A DNA stretch of 64,000 bases from Vandiemenella viatica (GCA_031002005.1 JARYHS010013630.1:31707504-31771503); one strand, 5' to 3'; shown: positions 36,049 through 47,908, counted from the first letter of the stretch. Numbers and translations: made by a program. The notes: generated by a model from the sequence alone, not told the origin.

Positions 36049-36863
36049 AAGTACGCATATTATGTATATCAAACAGTGTAAATAGGTTCAGTGCTAAGTG
36101 AAACAGGATATATATTGTCTCATCTGAGTTTTAGTTTAAAGTTTTAAATAAAAACAAAAAAAAAAAAACAAAGAAGACTTCAACGATTGTCTTGTAATTA
36201 GTGTTTGCCAACAATTAATATGAAGTAAGTAGACATGATTTCAGTTTAATATGACATTATTTTGGTTTAATATGCTGTTTATACAAATTTCTGGATGTTT
36301 AGTTAATTGTCGATAAAAAAAAAAAATTGTGGGCCACATTCTTTACGGAAACACTGTATTGGGGAACCAGGGTTTTTACGGAAACCCGATTTTGGAAGTT
36401 GGCAGGTATGCACTATATATTCGCGGTGGAAATTACCTATACATTTTTTACTTTCTCCTATTGAATGTTATTATGGTTGAAATACGGCCTGGACCAGAAG
36501 AAACGTCACCAAAGTGCGTGTAGTAATAGACTACCTATAACTGATTTTTAACATGCTAAAACTCGAAAACAAAGCGAGATATCAAAAATTTTATTATTTA
36601 TTTTCGATTTATTTAATCGAGTTCTACAAGAATTCATAATCAAATTGTAATTTGATATTTCATCAGATTTCAATTGCACACTTATACTTTGCAACAAACG
36701 GAAAAATACTGCCTGCATATGTTTTCCAAAGCGCATCCCCTCTCACCCTTTCCAACTGAAAATGAATGAATCAGCAGTTTAAAATTTATATGTAAATATT
36801 TTTTCATTTAATCTATGTGCCTACTCAAGTCCAGCAATAGTGAAGCATTGCCGGGTCAGCTAG

Positions 36864-37112
36864 TAGTAAATAAATGTAAGCAACTAATAATTATGTATTG
36901 CGTTTAGCAATACAAATTTTTATTTCAGTTTTCTGACAGTTAATTTATTCGCGGATGCTTAGAACTGTTATTCAATAACATGCATAACCTAGGCAAAAGA
37001 CGGCGTAAAGCGTGACGTCATAACGCGGTCATAGTGACGTCATAACGCGGTCATAGTGACGTCATGGCGTAACAGACGTAAGACGTCAAAACTTTCGTAT
37101 TATAAGTATAGA
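36864..37112 (-). mobile_element. Minus-oriented Helitron 5' end
   Basis: On the minus strand it starts TCTATACTTATAATACGAAA at 37,112, a characteristic Helitron 5' terminus. It runs to 36,864, where the plus-strand Helitron begins. The rest of this older element would lie left of 31,758 and was not delimited. Confidence 0.6.
37012..37073. repeat. 22-bp tandem repeat with CRE palindromes
   Basis: GTGACGTCATAACGCGGTCA plus TA repeats at 37,012 and 37,034, with a partial third copy at 37,056. Each has a TGACGTCA palindrome. It lies about 40-100 bp inside the minus-oriented Helitron's 5' end. Confidence 0.95.
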
Positions 37113-37899
37113 TTGATCCTTATACCGATTTTTAACTTCACTGTTATTCCTAGTTTTATTTTTAATAGTGTTCGTTACTGCCGTGCTGGCTCTTAATTGC
37201 ATTTCTTTATTGCAAACATCTTTTGCCTTATGATTTATAGGTTCTGAGGTTTTTTTTTAGTTTTGGAATAAACCTTTCTTCCCCCAGGCTTATTTCCCTG
37301 ATTCATTAGAAAATCTTTGTCTAGAACCTTAATTTTGTAGTTTGCCGAATCCTCGTGTGGCCATCTGAATTCCTCTGTGATGACTTATTCCTTTCATATT
37401 CTTAGGCTTTTATGCTGTCAGCAGGGTATCAAACGCGTCTGATCCCCTTGTGCTGTGCTTCATCATTTGTGTCAATCCTTCTTTCACCATCAACGTATTT
37501 GTTAATCTCCTCTCTTGTTTTATAAATCTTATTTCATCCCAGTTCACACCTGTCATGACCTAAGCTCGCCTCTAATTTTATTTTCTCGCCTAGGAAGTAA
37601 AGACCTTCCTAGAAATCTTTGACTATTATCTTAGAATATCGGCGAACCTCCTCCTAGCTCTGGCTTTTAACAAACACCATCCCGCTGTAGTTATGTAGTT
37701 ATTTGTGGTTTTTGTGTGTCTAATAATTTGCCGAATTCTGTTTGTTAATCTTCATTCCTTGTTTGATTTCTCCAGCGTTTTTAACTGCTATTTTCTGGCT
37801 CACTGTTCTTTTCAAACGGCGATTTTCGTTTTTAAAGCTGTGTTTTGTAGATGCTATTCTGCCTAGTGAAATATTGTTTTAATCTTATAAAAACTGAAT
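37113..37899. other. No recognisable gene
   Basis: Non-coding and T-rich. It may include more of the decayed LINE to the right, but I could not assign frames. Confidence 0.35.
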
Positions 37900-38430
37900 T
37901 TTTACTGCTGTTACCCCTGTCTGGTTTCCACGTTAAAACTTACTTGTTTTAGTCGATATTCCTTTGCCCTATTTTGTTTCACATGCTATTCGTAATATCT
38001 GCTATGTCATTGTCACCTGAAAATCTGACTACTGACCCAACCATCGACACATTCATTAGAATAACGAACAGCAGTAGTTTCAACACCACTTTTTTCGGGT
38101 TTTGATGTACATAGTTTCATACTGTAACTGCTTGCTTCTTACAGTTTTTAAGAACTCTACCAGTCACTCCAATAGTTTTTCGGTATGTATTTAAAGAATC
38201 TTGCAATACCTTTTTCTAGATATTTTAACAGTTTAGAGAGAATTGCATCAGTACCACATCTCCTTTTACGCAATTGGTGACTTGTTTATACCTGTATTTC
38301 GCAAGCCAGAAATCTTAATCGGTCTTCCATTTAGCACCACTAATCCCAACAGTGTCAAAATGTTTAACCTTCTTTTTCTTTATTAATTCTAATATTGTCC
38401 AAACATCCTACCTACTAAAATTTTTCGCTG
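37900..38430 (-). pseudogene. Possible degraded LINE reverse transcriptase
   Basis: Minus-strand frames read VLKLLLFVILMNVSMVGSVV then RFSGDNDIADI near 38,000-38,100. This looks like the xLGPLLFxIYINDL...xxFADDTxIA core of CR1/Jockey polymerases. Upstream on the same strand, GTDAILSKLLKYLEKGIARF resembles the GPDGI-x-xxLLKxL block. Many stops. Judged by eye and tentative. Confidence 0.35.
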
Positions 38431-38549
38431 TAGACTGCTATCCGAACATTCTTTTCAGAGAAATCCAGTTTGAGTTTCTACTTCTGCTCCTGGGATGAAG
38501 GTATGGTAGATCCAGACTATCATTTTTTGTCAGAATATTTTGCAGCTTT

Positions 38550-38893
38550 GGGAGCTTCCATAGCTACGTAGCTCCATTTTGGCCTCCTGTGAAATACCCA
38601 ATCCATGTAGCCCTACGGGGCTTTTTGCCTCTACCCTCCTTCCCCCCCCCCCCCATAGCCTTTTTTCCAGAAAACATTTTGAACTGTGTTCTTTGGTCAG
38701 ACTATCGTAAATTACATACAGAGCTAATTAAATGACTGAAATAAATATTCACATGCTGTTGGGTGACAAATATGAATGAAAAGCTGCGTAGTCCTGCTCG
38801 GAACCCCGCCCCCGCCCCCTCCCCCATATCCCACGTAGCCCAGCCAAGCCCTCCCTAGTACGAGCCTCGTAGTTTATGGGACATTCTCTGTCT
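38550..38893 (-). mobile_element. MITE family B copy
   Basis: On the minus strand it matches the copies at 53,068 and 55,696: a CGTAGTTTATGG terminus, C-rich tracts (C13 at 38,642-38,654), the internal CACATGCTGTTG / AAATATTCA region, and CTCCATTTTGGCCTCCTGTG near the other end. The target duplication is not preserved. Confidence 0.75.
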
Positions 38894-39954
38894 GTAGCAT
38901 TTTTGATTCGTCCGGTAGAAGAGACCCCGAACCAGTTGACCGCCAATAAACATTTAGCTTCTAGTTAGCGCTGTCTTAATCTGTTTTGGGGATGGATTTG
39001 TCATTATAGATCTTAATTTCGGAAGTTGTCTTCATTTACTGTATTTGTAAACAGTTTAATTTGTATTGTGTGAATCTGTGGGGAGTATTACACCATTATC
39101 CTTGATAATAATACAACAAATAGCCTAAAATAGTTAGCAAGATCAAATGCTACACGACATGCACGGAGAAGTTGACTTTTTTGGAAGAGTTTGTTAATCG
39201 TATTTAAATTCGGAGCCTGTATATTGGTTTCATTTAGTAAGGTGGTCAACATTTTCTAATAACGTGAATTCCGTTGTCGTGTAGCGTAGTCCACACCCTA
39301 CCGCAGCTGCAGGATGAAAGTCAGGTAAAGCGAGGCGTTTTTTCCTGGTGTGGTCTCCCACGCGCGCTTTCTATGCTCCCCGCTTTGGCTTTCTACCTGT
39401 AGCCATTGTGCCAGCCTGCTCAGGTAGCGACATACCGTCCACATTCTGTAGGAACCAACCTACGTTCTGTGTCGTCATATCGGTGCAGAATAGAGTGGCT
39501 TGCGGTATTGGCGCACACCTGTGAGTGCTTGGCAGGGTTGTGACATTCTAGCCACATCCTGCTAGCCTTGGGGCGTACCTATGTTTTTGTTAAAAGTTGT
39601 GGTTTGAAGGTTCGCTGCAGTGAAAGTTTCTCCCATTTTCTGGATGTCAAATGCTCTGCCACTGAAAAACCATTCCCAATCTTTGTCTTAATCCCTCTCG
39701 CTTTATAACTAAAAATTTTCTTTAGGCTGTGCTACATCGATTTGAACTGTAAGATTTTTCATTTAGAAAAAAAATTGGTCCCATAATTCATTCCAGTAAA
39801 AACTTTTGTCCGTGTTCCTGGTGTGGCTCGCAGCCAGTGCTGCCAACTCTAAAATATATTTTATGTGAAATCTATTAAAAACAAAATGCCGAAAATATGC
39901 TAAAGGTATGTTTAAAAAAAATTAAAATAAAATAAAATAAAAATGAAAACAATT
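38894..39954. other. No recognisable gene
   Basis: Non-coding. 39,290-39,560 is richer in G+C but has no frame or motif I recognise. Confidence 0.4.
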
Positions 39955-40074
39955 TAAGGTTGAAATTTGTAGAGGGTAATAGTAGTTTGGAACAGGAAAG
40001 GGGGAAAATGGGTGTGTAGGGAAATTGCCACCGGTGCGTGCGCACCATCGCAATTAAATTAAAAAAAAAAAATG
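39955..40074 (+). mobile_element. LINE 3' UTR with A-rich tail (5'-truncated insertion)
   Basis: Matches the 3' UTR of the LINE at 10,333-11,320: GTAGAGGG, then GGAAAATGGGTGTGTAGGGA, then GCACCATCGCAATTAAATTA, ending in an A-run at 40,060-40,070. This is the extreme 3' end of that family. Confidence 0.75.
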
Positions 40075-40183
40075 AACATCACTACCATTCAATACTTCTA
40101 TCAAAACGAAATCCTACCAAAAATATAACTATACCCATAAACAATTCTACCAAATTTTATTTCTACCAAGTAACGTCTCTACT

Positions 40184-40275
40184 TGGCTTACAAGGAATAT
40201 TCGGCAACCATTCGATATTAGGCTTATTCGGCCATTTTTATCCTATTCGGCTGAATGTTTGGGTACTATTTGCCA
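40184..40275. repeat. ATTCGGC-rich repeat cluster (left)
   Basis: Several ATTCGGC/GCCGAAT motifs within 90 bp. A similar cluster lies at 42,995-43,090, roughly inverted, so the two may be the ends of one decayed DNA transposon. Alignment is poor. Confidence 0.35.
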
Positions 40276-40368
40276 AATACCAAATACTTATAAATTATTA
40301 TTTTTTTCAGTTGGATAATTACTTGAATTAAAATTGATTCATTATATGGTGATGTATTTTATTTATAA

Positions 40369-40990
40369 CTAGCTAAAAGCACGGTTTTTTGTTGGCTCGC
40401 GAAGTTTTGCTATAAGAAATATTATATACAACTAAAGGAATTAACAAATAATCGTAAGAATTTTAATATTTAACTTCACGAACTATTATCAAAACCATGG
40501 TTTTAGTTTGTTGACAAAAAATAATTAGGCACATTTGTAATAAGACACAATCCTTACATATTTAAAAAATCAATTTATTTAATTTGGTTTTAATCAGATA
40601 TAAAATTTCTCATTCGAGTTTCTTCCTGTTTTCTACATTTTAACATACTTGAATTTTTAATATTGCTAAATCCGTCATAAGAAAATCTTCTGTTTAATGC
40701 TGGGCTTTCTAAAGTTTTTACTCTCGGTAACGCAACATACGTTAAACCTACAGAAGTTTGTCTCCAGTATCTACTACAACTTTATCCAATGTTAAAACTT
40801 GAGCTTTATAAATTGTTATAGCAAAAGCTAAATGTAATGGAAATTGTTTTCTTGAACAAGTGATATTCCCTCTTTTACAAAATTTATTTGTGGGTGGAAT
40901 TGGAACACAACCACTAATTTGATAAGTTAAATGAAAATAATTTTCAAAACGAACCATTATCACTCGTGGCATTTGATCAGGCGGACTTAG
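40369..40990 (-). pseudogene. Helitron helicase C-terminus and 3' end
   Basis: On the minus strand, MPRVIMVRFENY, then VPIPPTNKFCKRGNITCSRK and QFPLHLAFAITIYKAQ, then LTLDKVVVDTGDK form the PIF1-like helicase C-terminus of Helitron Rep/Hel proteins. The motif normally reads AxTIHKSQGLTLD; here HKSQG has become YKAQV. After a frameshift near 40,755 the reading continues as ETSVGLTYVALPRVKTLESP and NRRFSYDGFSNIKN. A minus-strand 3' terminus TTTTAGCTAG before T lies at 40,369. The N-terminal part is missing: repeat sequence in the opposite orientation abuts at about 40,990. Confidence 0.8.
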
Positions 40991-40994
40991 ATTT

Positions 40995-42305
40995 CTTCTT
41001 ATAGAACTCGATGAAACAAATCGAAAATAAAGAATAAATTTTTCTCTCTTTGTTCTAGAGATATCGAATCTCAAAATTGACGTGGCTAGGTTGAAAAGCG
41101 GCCTGGACCAGAAGAAAAATTTCGCCATAGCCAAATTTGCTTGACGAGACAAATCGACGATAAAGAATAATTTTTTTTGATATCGCGCTTCATTCTCGAG
41201 ATATTGTATCTCAAAGAGGGGGTTAGGGTGAAATCCGGCTTGGACCAGGAAAAAAAAACACTATATCAACACGGTGAAAATTCAATATAGGTGTTTTATT
41301 TCTTTCTATTGATTGTTAGGTTGAAATACAGCCTGGACCAGAGGAAACATTACCAAAAGCACAAGAAACTATACCTACAACTGATTATTGACATGCTGTA
41401 TCTCGAAGTCTCATCGAGTTACATAAAAAATTAATCATCAAATTGCGGCGTAGAATCCCCATATACACATGTTTCTTAACAATAATACAGAAGAATCTTT
41501 TGTAAAAAATTATCTCCCTTTCTGGATTTCTGATTCTCTCAATACTTCAGTTTGTGGCAACGTTGTTTTCGATTAATGTTTGAGGCGTACCGATTAGGTG
41601 TACATTCCTTTTATATTTTGATTTTAATTAAACATTGAATTGTAAGTCATTATAATTGTACAGGTATTTAAATAACTGATTAAGTGTGGGAGTGGAATTT
41701 CTTTATATATTACAAACCTGTTGCATCTATATTTACACAAATCACAGATGTATTTACATAGAACATTCAACAACCATAGATCATATTTAATACAAAAAAA
41801 TTAAATTAATATCTCTTTCTGGAGCGTAAGTTCTTAGTTCAACATCGGAATCACATACTACACTTTTAGTGAATAGTTTCTTACCGTTGCTGTGAACAGA
41901 TAGCTGCACTTAAAGTTCAGTGGTAAGTTATTGCATAATTGCCAACAGCGATTTCAAACTGCGTCCTTCTCAATGGGCACACTGAAAGCAAAGCTACATT
42001 AACACATTTCCAATATCTTGCGCGTTAATTGATTCACAAATTCTTGACAATAACTGTGTCAAACCACGTGACGCGGTCACGTGACTAGACCACATGACGT
42101 CACCACGTCACGTGATGCGATCGCCTCTGGTTTCTCTCAGCATGAATGAATAGAAATATAGCTATTTATTTGTAGTTTTTTTACAAAAGTAATGATTGAT
42201 TGCACATCTACAATTGACTTTGAATCAGTATGTTCAATTTCACGTCTTTAGGTGCAGCAGTTTTTCAAAAAGCGTACCACAAAGTGTGCACAGGTCGTCT
42301 CCTAG
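40995..42305 (+). mobile_element. Helitron-derived sequence, plus orientation
   Basis: Contains two TGGACCAG modules (41,105 and 41,248) and the empty CACTATAT site (41,259) matching the hAT insertion point at 32,502. It ends AAGTGTGCACAGGTCGTCTCCTAG before T, a Helitron-like 3' end similar to the one near 25,144. GC-rich CACGTGAC/GTCACGTG sequence at 42,064-42,115 resembles the subterminal region at 37,012. No helicase in this orientation. Confidence 0.55.
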
Positions 42306-42994
42306 TATTACAAAAATAATCGTTCATAATCAACTTCCACAATGTCAAAGCTAAAGTATTAAATTTTTATTCATTTGAATTATCATTGAAATTTAGGGGT
42401 GGAAAATTGTTACAGAAAAGCTAATTCTTCTGTATTGTCGGGTAGTAGTAGTAAGAGACAGTCTGAGTTTTATAATTAAGGCCATAATTTAAGCTTTTCA
42501 TGCCATAATTAATCTATTAAAGCGAAAAATTGAGAAGCACGAATTTTTCCGTTTCCGCATCTTATTACTGACAAACGTCGAGGATGTTTTGGGTTTATGT
42601 TCAAGATTTAGCCTAAATGCCCTTAAAGCTTAAAAACGAGGTTTGAGGATGTATTGACTGAAAATACCGGACTCTGTTATCGGTTCATATGGCGATGTTG
42701 AAGACTGACATTGTACTGAAACAACAATTGATCGAAATAGTCACTATCGAATAACTGAAGGCGCTGTTCAAAAAGTGGTATCAGTACTTCGGGCTTCAGA
42801 AAGATATACCTGATTCTTATTCTGTATTACGAACTATCGCAAGAAAGATTTTTCATGGGGTTTTTAGAGCAAGTAACCGATGTTCTTAAGGGAAAAAATG
42901 AGGCAGTCTGTCACAAATAACTCTGCGTGAATAGTTGAGGCCGTACTTCAAGCATGTCAAAACAGGCACGTGGTGGTGGGAGGTAAGTGTATTA
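42306..42994. other. No recognisable gene
   Basis: Broken frames only. A decayed transposase is possible but I could not support one. Confidence 0.35.
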
Positions 42995-43089
42995 GAACAG
43001 ACAAGCTAGCCGAATATTTTGCCGAATAATCGGCTATTCGGCCATGTAGACTGCAGAATATTAGGTATTCGGCGTATGGCCGAATATAC
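42995..43089. repeat. ATTCGGC-rich repeat cluster (right)
   Basis: Repeated GCCGAAT/ATTCGGC motifs with local palindromes, partner to 40,184-40,275. It ends where LINE coding sequence starts. Confidence 0.4.
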
Positions 43090-43500
43090 TATTCGTTGCG
43101 AGTCTTCTCTACCATTTACGAACCCTACCGCATCCCTATCAAAAGGGGGTTAATTGATGCATTGGAGATGGTCCAAAGAAGAGCCGCCCGATTCGGTACA
43201 GATATAAGAGTATATAGCTGGAGGGAAAGCGTAAGTGCGATATTGAATGGATTGGGTTGGGAAGACCTGGAACACCGAAGGCGTTGCTCTCGGCAGAAGC
43301 TGATTGAAAAATGGATGACGGCAAGCACATATTACTACATTCATATCTAGGAATGACCGAGAAAATAAGAGAAAGCAGGGCCAGAGCTGATTCGTTTCTA
43401 TACTCCTGTTTTACTTCAAACGATTATGGAGTGGAATAGGAAGGAGTTATCGAGCGAGAGAACTTGGATTCCAATAGGATTAGGTATCTATAAACCCCTC
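43090..43500 (+). pseudogene. LINE reverse-transcriptase C-terminus
   Basis: The frame 43,096-43,350 reads GLIDALEMVQRRAARF then SWRESVSAILNGLGWEDLEH and RR. This is the conserved LEMVQRRAARFVxxxY...SVxxMLxxLGWxxLExRR tail of CR1/Jockey-type polymerases. A shifted frame continues ARADSFLYSCFTSNDYGVE. The start at 43,096 is internal to the element, so the copy is 5'-truncated. Confidence 0.8.
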
Positions 43501-43615
43501 CGGCCATCCTGATCTGTGTTTTCTATGGTTTTCCCAGACCGCTCCAGGCGAATGCCGGGATGGTTCCTCAAAATAGCCCATGGACGCCTCCTACCATATC
43601 CCGTATACCCCTTCC
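43501..43615 (+). mobile_element. S1 SINE body joined to a LINE 3' end
   Basis: CTATGGTTTTCCCAGACCGC, CTCCAGGCGAATGCCGGGAT and GGTTCCTCAAAATAGCCCAT match the body of the tRNA-headed S1 SINEs at 47,909 and 52,091. There is no tRNA head here. The body follows directly after LINE coding sequence and may be that LINE's 3' UTR. Confidence 0.65.
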
Positions 43616-46491
43616 TATGCACAAATGGTTACACATTAGAATTATTGTAATGCACCCTCCGCCACCCACTTTCAGTGAATCGTGGAGTAATAATAATAAA
43701 AACTCTACGATAAACATCTCTTATCATAAATGTCCAAACGTATCATTAAGATGTCATGTAGAGAAAAACAAATGAAAAGATTATTCTAATAAATAAAATT
43801 TTATCACACCAAGAAAATCGTTGCCTTATCAAGGAAAAATGTTATAGGCTAAATTTGCAGCACTGCTTGCTGCAGTTTTCTTTTCATGCGCATATAGACA
43901 ATGTGCAAACTCTGTTCAACATAGTTTCGCTCTTCCGGCTTTGTAAGGACTATTTAGGGGAATCCAAAACGTTCAAATTACATGAAAACATTTCCAACTT
44001 ATATTAATGTTTTAACGACTACGATGTAGACCAAGCGTAAAACACAGTACACCAGTCTGGTCTACATTAAAATAGGAGGGGTGGCGAAAGTTAAATTGTC
44101 TATTTTTCTAGAGCATTCACTACAGTGATTTTGCTTTCCTGCAGTAATACTGCCCACATACCGAAAACTTCTTACACTGTTGACATAAGTATGCTGTATG
44201 TAGTGATGTATATTGATAGGGACCAATTAATTCCTTTAAATTTCATCTACCATCTGACGAGCAACGTCTTAATCGTATAAAGCCGAAATGTGAAAAACGG
44301 GACAGTTTGTTCATTTAGGATTGGTAACTACTATAGCTACATGTATAATTCTCGCACATTCTCCAATGTTACCAAAAGTAATTGAAGTCTCCAGTGTATT
44401 AGGTATCTCAAGGGACGTTTTATGCCCAGTCGCAGTTGTTTGCATTGAATTTTGCCGATTAGCCGAAATGTAACTTTTTGTGCTTAAATGTTTTCTATCC
44501 ATTTTGCTTTAGACAGTGTTGATATTTACAAATATATTTTTATGCTTAAGGCCAGCTCACTAGGGCTTCTCTGTAACTACAAATATTAGTGATACAATAA
44601 TCTGTTTGTAACAATAGCAATAGAAGTTAAAATTAGCTTCGTACAGAATAATCACATTCCTACTCATTTAGTTTTGTCCATTGAGGAGAGTTGTTTTTTC
44701 TTACATATCATGAAAACACAATTACCGGTGAAATTAAGATTGGTGACCATATGTAACTACTTGGTGTTTTGAGCGTCATGATGCATTTTACTTAATTCAT
44801 TTCTTTAGAATACATGAAGTAAGCGCTAGCCGACCATGTTATGAGGTTCCTGTTTTTCTGCAGTAAACATGTGTCAAGTATGATGAAATGGGCTACCCTA
44901 CCACTTACGAAACAAGGAACTTTGACGTAAATTTCCCATTGAATGCGCAGACATGTCGAATAAGCTACCAAAAACTACATATCGCAGAGGGTAAGAATAG
45001 GTTTCTAGTTTACAGATTAGAGTGAAAAATATGCACCGTCTAATACACTCCTAAATCTACAATAACCAAGTTTGCAACAGCACAGTCACACTTAGCTTTC
45101 TGTAGTTTGCAAATCAATCAATGTAATAAATTACCTTGCACTCTTTCAAAGATCATTTCTAACTAAATATTATAGGAAAGCTCCGAAAGTAATGCGACAC
45201 TACATATAGCTGTAATTGTATTTTAACAAATCGGGTAAAACAATGCAATGGCATTAATCTCCGCATTTACAAGCAACTGATTCCTCCTCCCAGCCTCAGA
45301 AATTTGTTATAGGCTGTTTAATATGTATAAAAGGAGAACGTAGTATTTAGCGATGCTGAGAAAATAGAAAAACACTTTGAAACAGACGAATGAAAGCTAA
45401 AGTGGAAAAAACGCGTAAGGAAATAAATTACCGGCAGGTATGTGAGAGGTTTAGCGCGTGTAAAAATATTTGAGAAAGGTTAGATGCAAGAATGCTTCTG
45501 TCGATAATCATCCTTGTTGAAAATTTGACCAGCAAAGAGCGATTGAGGAAAATTCGAGAATGTAGACAAAATGATTAGCTCAGTGTAATGGAAATCTAGG
45601 AGATAAGGGACTAATTCCATAGGTCTCATAAAAATGCAAGAGTAAGATACAGTAATATCAATGCACACGGAACTTACCGCTAAGTAAAACTATCAAATCA
45701 AGGCAATATTAAATAGGTCATTGGCATAATCGCTAAGCGACGGCGCCCTCTTTGATACCAACTGGAATCATTAGTGACTGGGGTATTGCAGGAACCATGC
45801 TGTCCTATCCTCATATCCTGCATATACCAGAATTTTGTCTGGTCATTGAAATATTCGTGGGTTTTAAGAGTTGTGCTTATACCTTATACTCACTTACAGC
45901 CTTATACGAGTGCGGTATCTAAGTTTTTAATATCCAGCCTGCGGACCACCTGAACCACAGGTTGAGAAACACTGCGTTAAATGTTACATTAGCAATGTAC
46001 ACCTGCCTCAGGATATTGCATAAGTGGTTGAACTTTGCATTAGTTATAATTAATAAGACTAAAATTGTTCCTTTGCATTCGATTGTTTCGTTCTGCTGCC
46101 GTATGGAAGGTGTGTTGTCCACATCCGGCGTGACTCACTGCGCCTGCAGGTTGAACGGCAGGATTTGTTCCCACAGTTGGCAGGCGTGTATACGGGTGTA
46201 TCACCCTGCCCTGTTGTCCATCATGTCAAGCTATGAATCTTGAAATCGCCGAATCTCTCCGGTCGGAAGACAATGCTTTCATTTCGGGTAGGGAAAGCGT
46301 CGTGTGAACGCTTTCAGAAGAAACTCGTAAGGTGGGTATGGAACCAGATAGCCTTGCTGGTGGTCTGCGTTTCGACAGATACGTGGCAATGTAGCAGTTT
46401 CGAAAGTAATCTGTTTTTCTAGCTATTTCGATCTCTTCAGCTAATATTCTTCGGAACATCAACGAAGAGCTTCAATACCGACAAGCAATTT
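43616..46491. other. No recognisable gene
   Basis: Non-coding AT-rich DNA. GGAAAGCTCCGAAAGTAATG at about 45,176 resembles some mariner ends, but no partner terminus was found. Confidence 0.4.
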
Positions 46492-46817
46492 AGGGTGTGT
46501 CCATCAATGACGTGAGGTGAAATAGGGGGAGGGGGGGCCGGTGAAATCTTACGAAATCTCACCAAGGGGGAGGGGGTCAACGGAAATATAACGTGAGGTT
46601 TTGAAATTCTTGTAGGATGGTAGAGCTAAAAAAAAGTCTGCAAATGAGGCGAAAGTCGACTTTAGGAGGGTGTTTGGTCCAAAAACCGACCTTAGGGGGG
46701 GTATAATCGTCCTTGAAGCATGAGACCTAAGAAAGTCTCAAAGTTGCGAGGTCGATTAGTAGGGGGGAGGGGGGGCTCCAAACAGATCTCACGAAGTCTC
46801 ACCGGAGGGGGGGATTC
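46492..46817 (+). mobile_element. MITE family A, right-truncated
   Basis: Left end AGGGTGTGTCCATCAATGAC and body follow the intact copy at 61,705-62,070: GTGAGGTGAAATAGGG, repeated G-rich/TCTCACCA blocks, GGTAGAGCTAAAAAAAA, TTTAGGAGGGT. The right terminal repeat is lost. Confidence 0.75.
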
Positions 46818-47908
46818 CGGAATTAATGGAAGTCTCCTTACCTTATACCTCTTACCATTGTGTACCTGCTTATAGAAACGTTTCATGTATAGGTGTTGTC
46901 AAATGTATGGGCTTTGTGATGGTTTTAACCAATGGCCAGATGAAGGGTAGACCTCTGGACATCGTGATGCATCACCAAATTCTCGTACCTGATGTAGGTA
47001 GTGGGTCTCCTTTCATTCTGCCACGCAGGAATTTTATTCTGCTGTGTAAACTTTTCACTGAATTGGAAGTGGTTTTTCTTGGCAGCTGATTGAGTTTGTT
47101 TCGAAGCGATTGCAATTGCTCACGTGCAGTTTTCGCTTCTCGTATTCATTTTCAGAGGGTATGAGTAAATTATAAGGAAACCCGGCAGACGGCTGCTCGG
47201 TTGTCGAAGTCTGAGGCCGAGTATTGTAGTTGCGTGTATCGCGTCACTTTCGCCGAGTTTCACCTCAGATGAACCGCGGCCTTTCTCTCGCTCACTTTCG
47301 CCTTCTACCGCTACCAACTCGCTAAAACAATCACTAGACATTTTTCTAGCCAGGTGTGGATGTATGTCTATGATGATCTTGTAGAACTATATTTGAATAG
47401 CACCAATAGCTTCAGTCCACACCCTGCAGACGTGATGTATCCTCCCAAAGGTGGTGTACTGAGTGTAATTAAGACGGGCATTTTGTTCGATAATTACTAT
47501 CTACAAAAAGCAGCAATTACGAATTGTTTGAACTTCATATTTACAAATGAAAGAGATTGCGCGTAATAATATTATAGCTATCTTTGTCCAATAATACCAT
47601 TCTGCCTTAAAATGTACCACTTCAGATTCGTTGCTCATGACAGTGAAATGTTATACACATTTGGACGCCAATTTTTTCATGAGCGAAGACAAATCTCTGA
47701 ACGTCCATTTTTAGAATTAATAAGCACTTCCAGGTCTGGTAACGGACAAGATTTTGCTTAACCACCGCTTTTTCAGAGTTTCCGACCCTCGCGTATTCCT
47801 GACGATTCCTCTTCAATAACTAAGTGATAAAGGCGTGATTACTCTCGAGTGCCAAGTCTTGAGATTCCCCTCTCCTTTAGGGCAGTGCATGAAGTCTGCG
47901 GTGAGGGA
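46818..47908. other. No recognisable gene
   Basis: Non-coding. 47,160-47,340 is richer in G+C without a supported frame. Confidence 0.4.

Larger units (their letters stand above)
32503..36411 (+). mobile_element. hAT-family transposon with an apparent 6-bp target duplication
   Basis: CATACCTGCCAACTT at the left end is exactly inverted (AAGTTGGCAGGTATG) at the right, with subterminal TTACGG/CCGTAA repeats. CACTAT flanks both sides (32,497-32,502 and 36,412-36,417). A paralogous Helitron copy shows an uninterrupted CACTATAT at 41,259-41,266, which supports the duplication. Most hATs duplicate 8 bp; I recall a 6-bp subgroup but cannot verify it here. Inside lie a ~1-kb GGTT-based array and a frameshifted transposase. 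Confidence 0.85.
31758..36863 (+). mobile_element. Helitron with an internal hAT insertion
   Basis: Starts TCTTATATATAAAAATCAAT after A and ends GAAGCATTGCCGGGTCAGCTAG before T. These are the TC...CTAG ends and A|T insertion site expected of a Helitron. Without the hAT element (32,503-36,411) it is about 1.2 kb with no helicase, so it is non-autonomous. It contains the shared TGGACCAG modules. It sits inside a minus-oriented Helitron 5' end (36,864-37,112). Confidence 0.7.

Noticed and set aside
36960..37090. CRISPR-like array of 22-bp units
   Set aside because: Units are directly adjacent without spacers; this is a tandem repeat in a eukaryotic Helitron end.
40748..41152. Single 134-codon protein
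   Set aside because: Only the part up to about 40,990 is Helitron helicase; the N-terminal ~55 codons read antisense repeat sequence.
45170..45210. Mariner-like terminal sequence GGAAAGCTCCGAAAGTAATG
   Set aside because: No inverted partner or transposase nearby, so not called as an element.
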